Source: Thalassotalea marina (lineage in GTDB: Bacteria > Pseudomonadota > Gammaproteobacteria > Enterobacterales > Alteromonadaceae). From it: a stretch of 64,000 nt of DNA. A model generated the notes under the pieces. That model worked only from the letters and a program-made list of their open reading frames with translations, made no database searches and was not told where the DNA came from. The position numbers and the translations under genes were made by a program. Positions 62,341 through 64,000 of the stretch are shown here, piece by piece. The first letter of the stretch is position 1; every line of letters starts with the position of its first letter. The stretch lies in the NCBI RefSeq assembly GCF_014656435.1, contig NZ_BNCK01000007.1, positions 186,001 to 250,000 on the forward strand. The letters are read 5' to 3'.

Positions 62341-63696
62341 ATGGGAAAAGCACTACCAGCGGCATTATTTAGTGCACTTGTTTTAATGGCATGCAGCCAA
62401 AAAGAATCAAAAACTGTTCACGTTGATAACACTCAAGCTAAGCAAGAAAGATTAACACACACTTTTGATACTATCCGCAACCAAGTTGACTTTATGGGCA
62501 GTGTTGCTGTTATGCATTCGGGCAAGGTTATTTTCGCTGACAGTTCAGGCTTAGACGATATCAATACCAATACAAAATCAACGACACAATCTAGCTATTT
62601 AATAGGTTCAATATCCAAAACTTATACTGCTACTCTCGTTCTTAAAGCTGTTGATGAACAAAAGCTTACACTGGAGCAAACTGTCGAAGGTTTTTTCCCA
62701 ACACTTGAAAATGCACACCTGATTAGCATAAGAGCTATGCTAGATCACAGTAGCGGTATTGCTAACTACACAAAAAAAGGACAAGGTTTTTTTAACTACC
62801 GAATTGAAAATCAAACTAGAGAGGTAATGCTTAATAGAATTTTGGCATTAGGCAGTGACTTTACACCAGGCACGAATACTAAATACAGTAACTCCAATTA
62901 TTATCTGCTTGCGCTTATTCTAGAAAAAGTTTACCAACAAAGCTTTGATGAGCTGCTTCGAGAAAAAATAACAATACCATTAGGCCTAAATCATACCCAG
63001 CAGGCTCAACAAAATAGACAAACACAAGATTCGTATACCTATAAAGATGGTCAATGGTCTTTGTTTCCAGCATCACATATGTCTGTTGCTTTAGGAGCGG
63101 GAGCAATCAAGGCAACACCAACTGAAGTCGCGACTTTTTATAACGCCTTATTTACTGGCCTGATCATACCTATGTCACTAGTTGACACTATGACTCAAAC
63201 TCAAAATGGTTTTGGATTAGGTATCAAACCCGTCGACTTTTTTGACCAAAAAGGTTTTGGACACGGTGGCACTTTTGACGCATACAACGCAATAGCGGCA
63301 TATTTTCCACAAGAAAAAATGACCATAGTTTTAGCATCTAATGGTTCTAATGATAACTTTCATCACATCTATCAACAGCTGCTTAAAAGCTATTTTAACC
63401 AAACATTAATAGACATACCTGTCCCCAAACACGAGATACAAGAATTGGTTGGTTTATATCAGTCATCACCTGACGACCCGTACGCAGTAAAACTGATTGA
63501 TGTTGATGGTAAAGTCGCCCAACAATTCCCTGACGGCTACACTCAAGTACTCAGATACGAGGGTCAAGGCCGCTTCGTTTACGATCAAGCTAATGCTGAG
63601 CCAGTCTATTTTACTATTTCAGAAAATGGTAAAAAGCTGACCGTGCAATTAGGCTCTCATCCTGTCGAAGGCGAAAAATTTAAAGTAGTGCAATAA
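62341..63696 (+). CDS. Serine beta-lactamase-like lipoprotein (class C fold hydrolase)
   Basis: About 451 residues from the ATG at 62341 (AGGGAAT upstream), with a lipobox LMAC near residue 16-19. The catalytic motifs of the beta-lactamase/PBP4-like family are SxxK (Ser90-Ile-Ser-Lys93), YxN (Tyr182-Ser-Asn184) and HGG at 308-310. A C-terminal beta-barrel-like domain follows (about 350-451). It is more likely a D-amino-peptidase, esterase or peptidoglycan-related hydrolase than a resistance enzyme. A start at 62293 would place 16 residues before the signal peptide and is rejected. Confidence 0.9.
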   Translation: MGKALPAALFSALVLMACSQKESKTVHVDNTQAKQERLTHTFDTIRNQVDFMGSVAVMHSGKVIFADSSGLDDINTNTKSTTQSSYLIGSISKTYTATLVLKAVDEQKLTLEQTVEGFFPTLENAHLISIRAMLDHSSGIANYTKKGQGFFNYRIENQTREVMLNRILALGSDFTPGTNTKYSNSNYYLLALILEKVYQQSFDELLREKITIPLGLNHTQQAQQNRQTQDSYTYKDGQWSLFPASHMSVALGAGAIKATPTEVATFYNALFTGLIIPMSLVDTMTQTQNGFGLGIKPVDFFDQKGFGHGGTFDAYNAIAAYFPQEKMTIVLASNGSNDNFHHIYQQLLKSYFNQTLIDIPVPKHEIQELVGLYQSSPDDPYAVKLIDVDGKVAQQFPDGYTQVLRYEGQGRFVYDQANAEPVYFTISENGKKLTVQLGSHPVEGEKFKVVQ

Positions 63697-63708
63697 TTTA
63701 CATGATTA

Positions 63709-63736
63709 GAAAAAGCGTCGGTAAAAGCGCTTTTTC
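63709..63736. terminator. Bidirectional terminator at the serine hydrolase end
   Basis: GAAAAAGCG / CGCTTTTTC form a 9-bp stem with a 10-nt loop, flanked by A and T runs, between the convergent serine hydrolase and histidine kinase genes. Confidence 0.82.
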
Positions 63737-63762
63737 ATTTGTATCGTGTTGCTTAATAATAT

Positions 63763-64000
63763 CTATTGAAGTTTGGGAAGCGTTATCGTAACGATTAAAC
63801 CAGGGTGATTATCAGCAAACTCAAGCTGTCCTTGATGCAGCGTTATAACGGCCTTGACTAAACTTAACCCAAGGCCTGTTCCAGCTAATGTTCTACTCTC
63901 ATCGCCTCGGAAAAATCGCTCAGTTAGTTTGTTGATATTTGCTGGGGTAACGCCTGCCCCACTATCTGCGACTGTTATGTGGACATGTTGCCTATTCTCT
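63763..64000 (-). CDS. Sensor histidine kinase, C-terminal part only
   Basis: Translating the minus strand from the window edge gives 78 codons to a TAG at 63763-63765. The sequence contains the HATPase G1 box VADSGAG, the F box ERFFRGDES and G2 box GTGLGLSLVKAV, and ends QLEFADNHPGLIVTITLPKLQ. This is the catalytic end of an OmpR-pathway-type sensor kinase (EnvZ/PhoR-like). The sensor and H-box lie beyond the window, and a response-regulator gene would be expected upstream of it. Confidence 0.9.
   Translation of the reverse strand, partial: ENRQHVHITVADSGAGVTPANINKLTERFFRGDESRTLAGTGLGLSLVKAVITLHQGQLEFADNHPGLIVTITLPKLQ

Overview
The window looks like a stretch of chromosome from a marine gammaproteobacterium, most likely Alteromonadales and close to Colwelliaceae (Thalassotalea or Colwellia-like). 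The evidence is the AT-rich sequence, the conserved order gmk-rpoZ-spoT-trmH-recG, the ubiE-ubiJ-ubiB cluster, and an accessory set typical of particle-degrading marine copiotrophs: a TonB-dependent receptor, a DcaP-type porin, a dipeptidyl-peptidase IV, DUF885 and PhoD-type hydrolases, two chemoreceptors and a very large hybrid kinase. The genus is inferred from gene content; no rRNA or tRNA gene is present to confirm it. No phage, CRISPR array or transposase gene was seen.

Layout. 1-1.7 kb: end of an RND efflux adaptor gene behind a TetR regulator. 1.9-5.2 kb: coaD and a DUF6491 lipoprotein, facing a three-gene operon (membrane protein, ATP-grasp ligase, mutM). 5.2-8.3 kb: a tightly coupled hydrolase/LytS-type kinase/LytTR regulator operon with palindromes in its upstream region. 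8.5-12.6 kb: DUF885 peptidase, GNAT acetyltransferase, and a PhoD-like phosphatase that seems to need a non-standard start codon. 12.8-15.8 kb: ubiquinone genes ubiE-ubiJ-ubiB. 16-17.1 kb: a membrane acyltransferase carrying a nine-G run. 17.3-24.2 kb: gmk, rpoZ, spoT, ridA, trmH, recG and a GNAT protein. 24.3-31.9 kb: a hybrid sensor kinase of about 2220 residues translationally coupled to a REC-GGDEF diguanylate cyclase.

32-36.8 kb: TonB-dependent receptor, then a polytopic membrane protein and a HAD phosphatase. 36.9-37.1 kb: a small independent transcription unit with a 26-residue hydrophobic peptide. 37.1-43.8 kb: aminotransferase, DUF445 protein, periplasmic cyclophilin, CZB chemoreceptor, a nested palindromic repeat element, a divergent LysR/rhodanese pair and greB. 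43.9-48.8 kb: a CadC-like membrane transcription factor divergent from a two-domain hydrolase lipoprotein, facing a dienelactone-hydrolase-like protein. 49-57.6 kb: tex, a PAS chemoreceptor, porin and DPP IV back to back with paired operator-like palindromes between them, then DksA-like and DUF465 proteins. 57.6-64 kb: a four-gene operon (PQQ-propeller fragment, VOC, P-loop kinase, GFA), a small CxxC protein, peroxiredoxin, ferritin, YhiN-type flavoprotein, serine beta-lactamase-like lipoprotein and the 3' end of a histidine kinase gene.

Most of the window is ordinary core genome. The items most worth a second look are the 26-residue ORF unit, the nested palindromic element at 41.5-41.7 kb, the poly-G tract in the acyltransferase, the ATT/ATA-start PhoD gene, the pseudokinase-containing hybrid kinase, and the paired palindromes between porin and peptidase.
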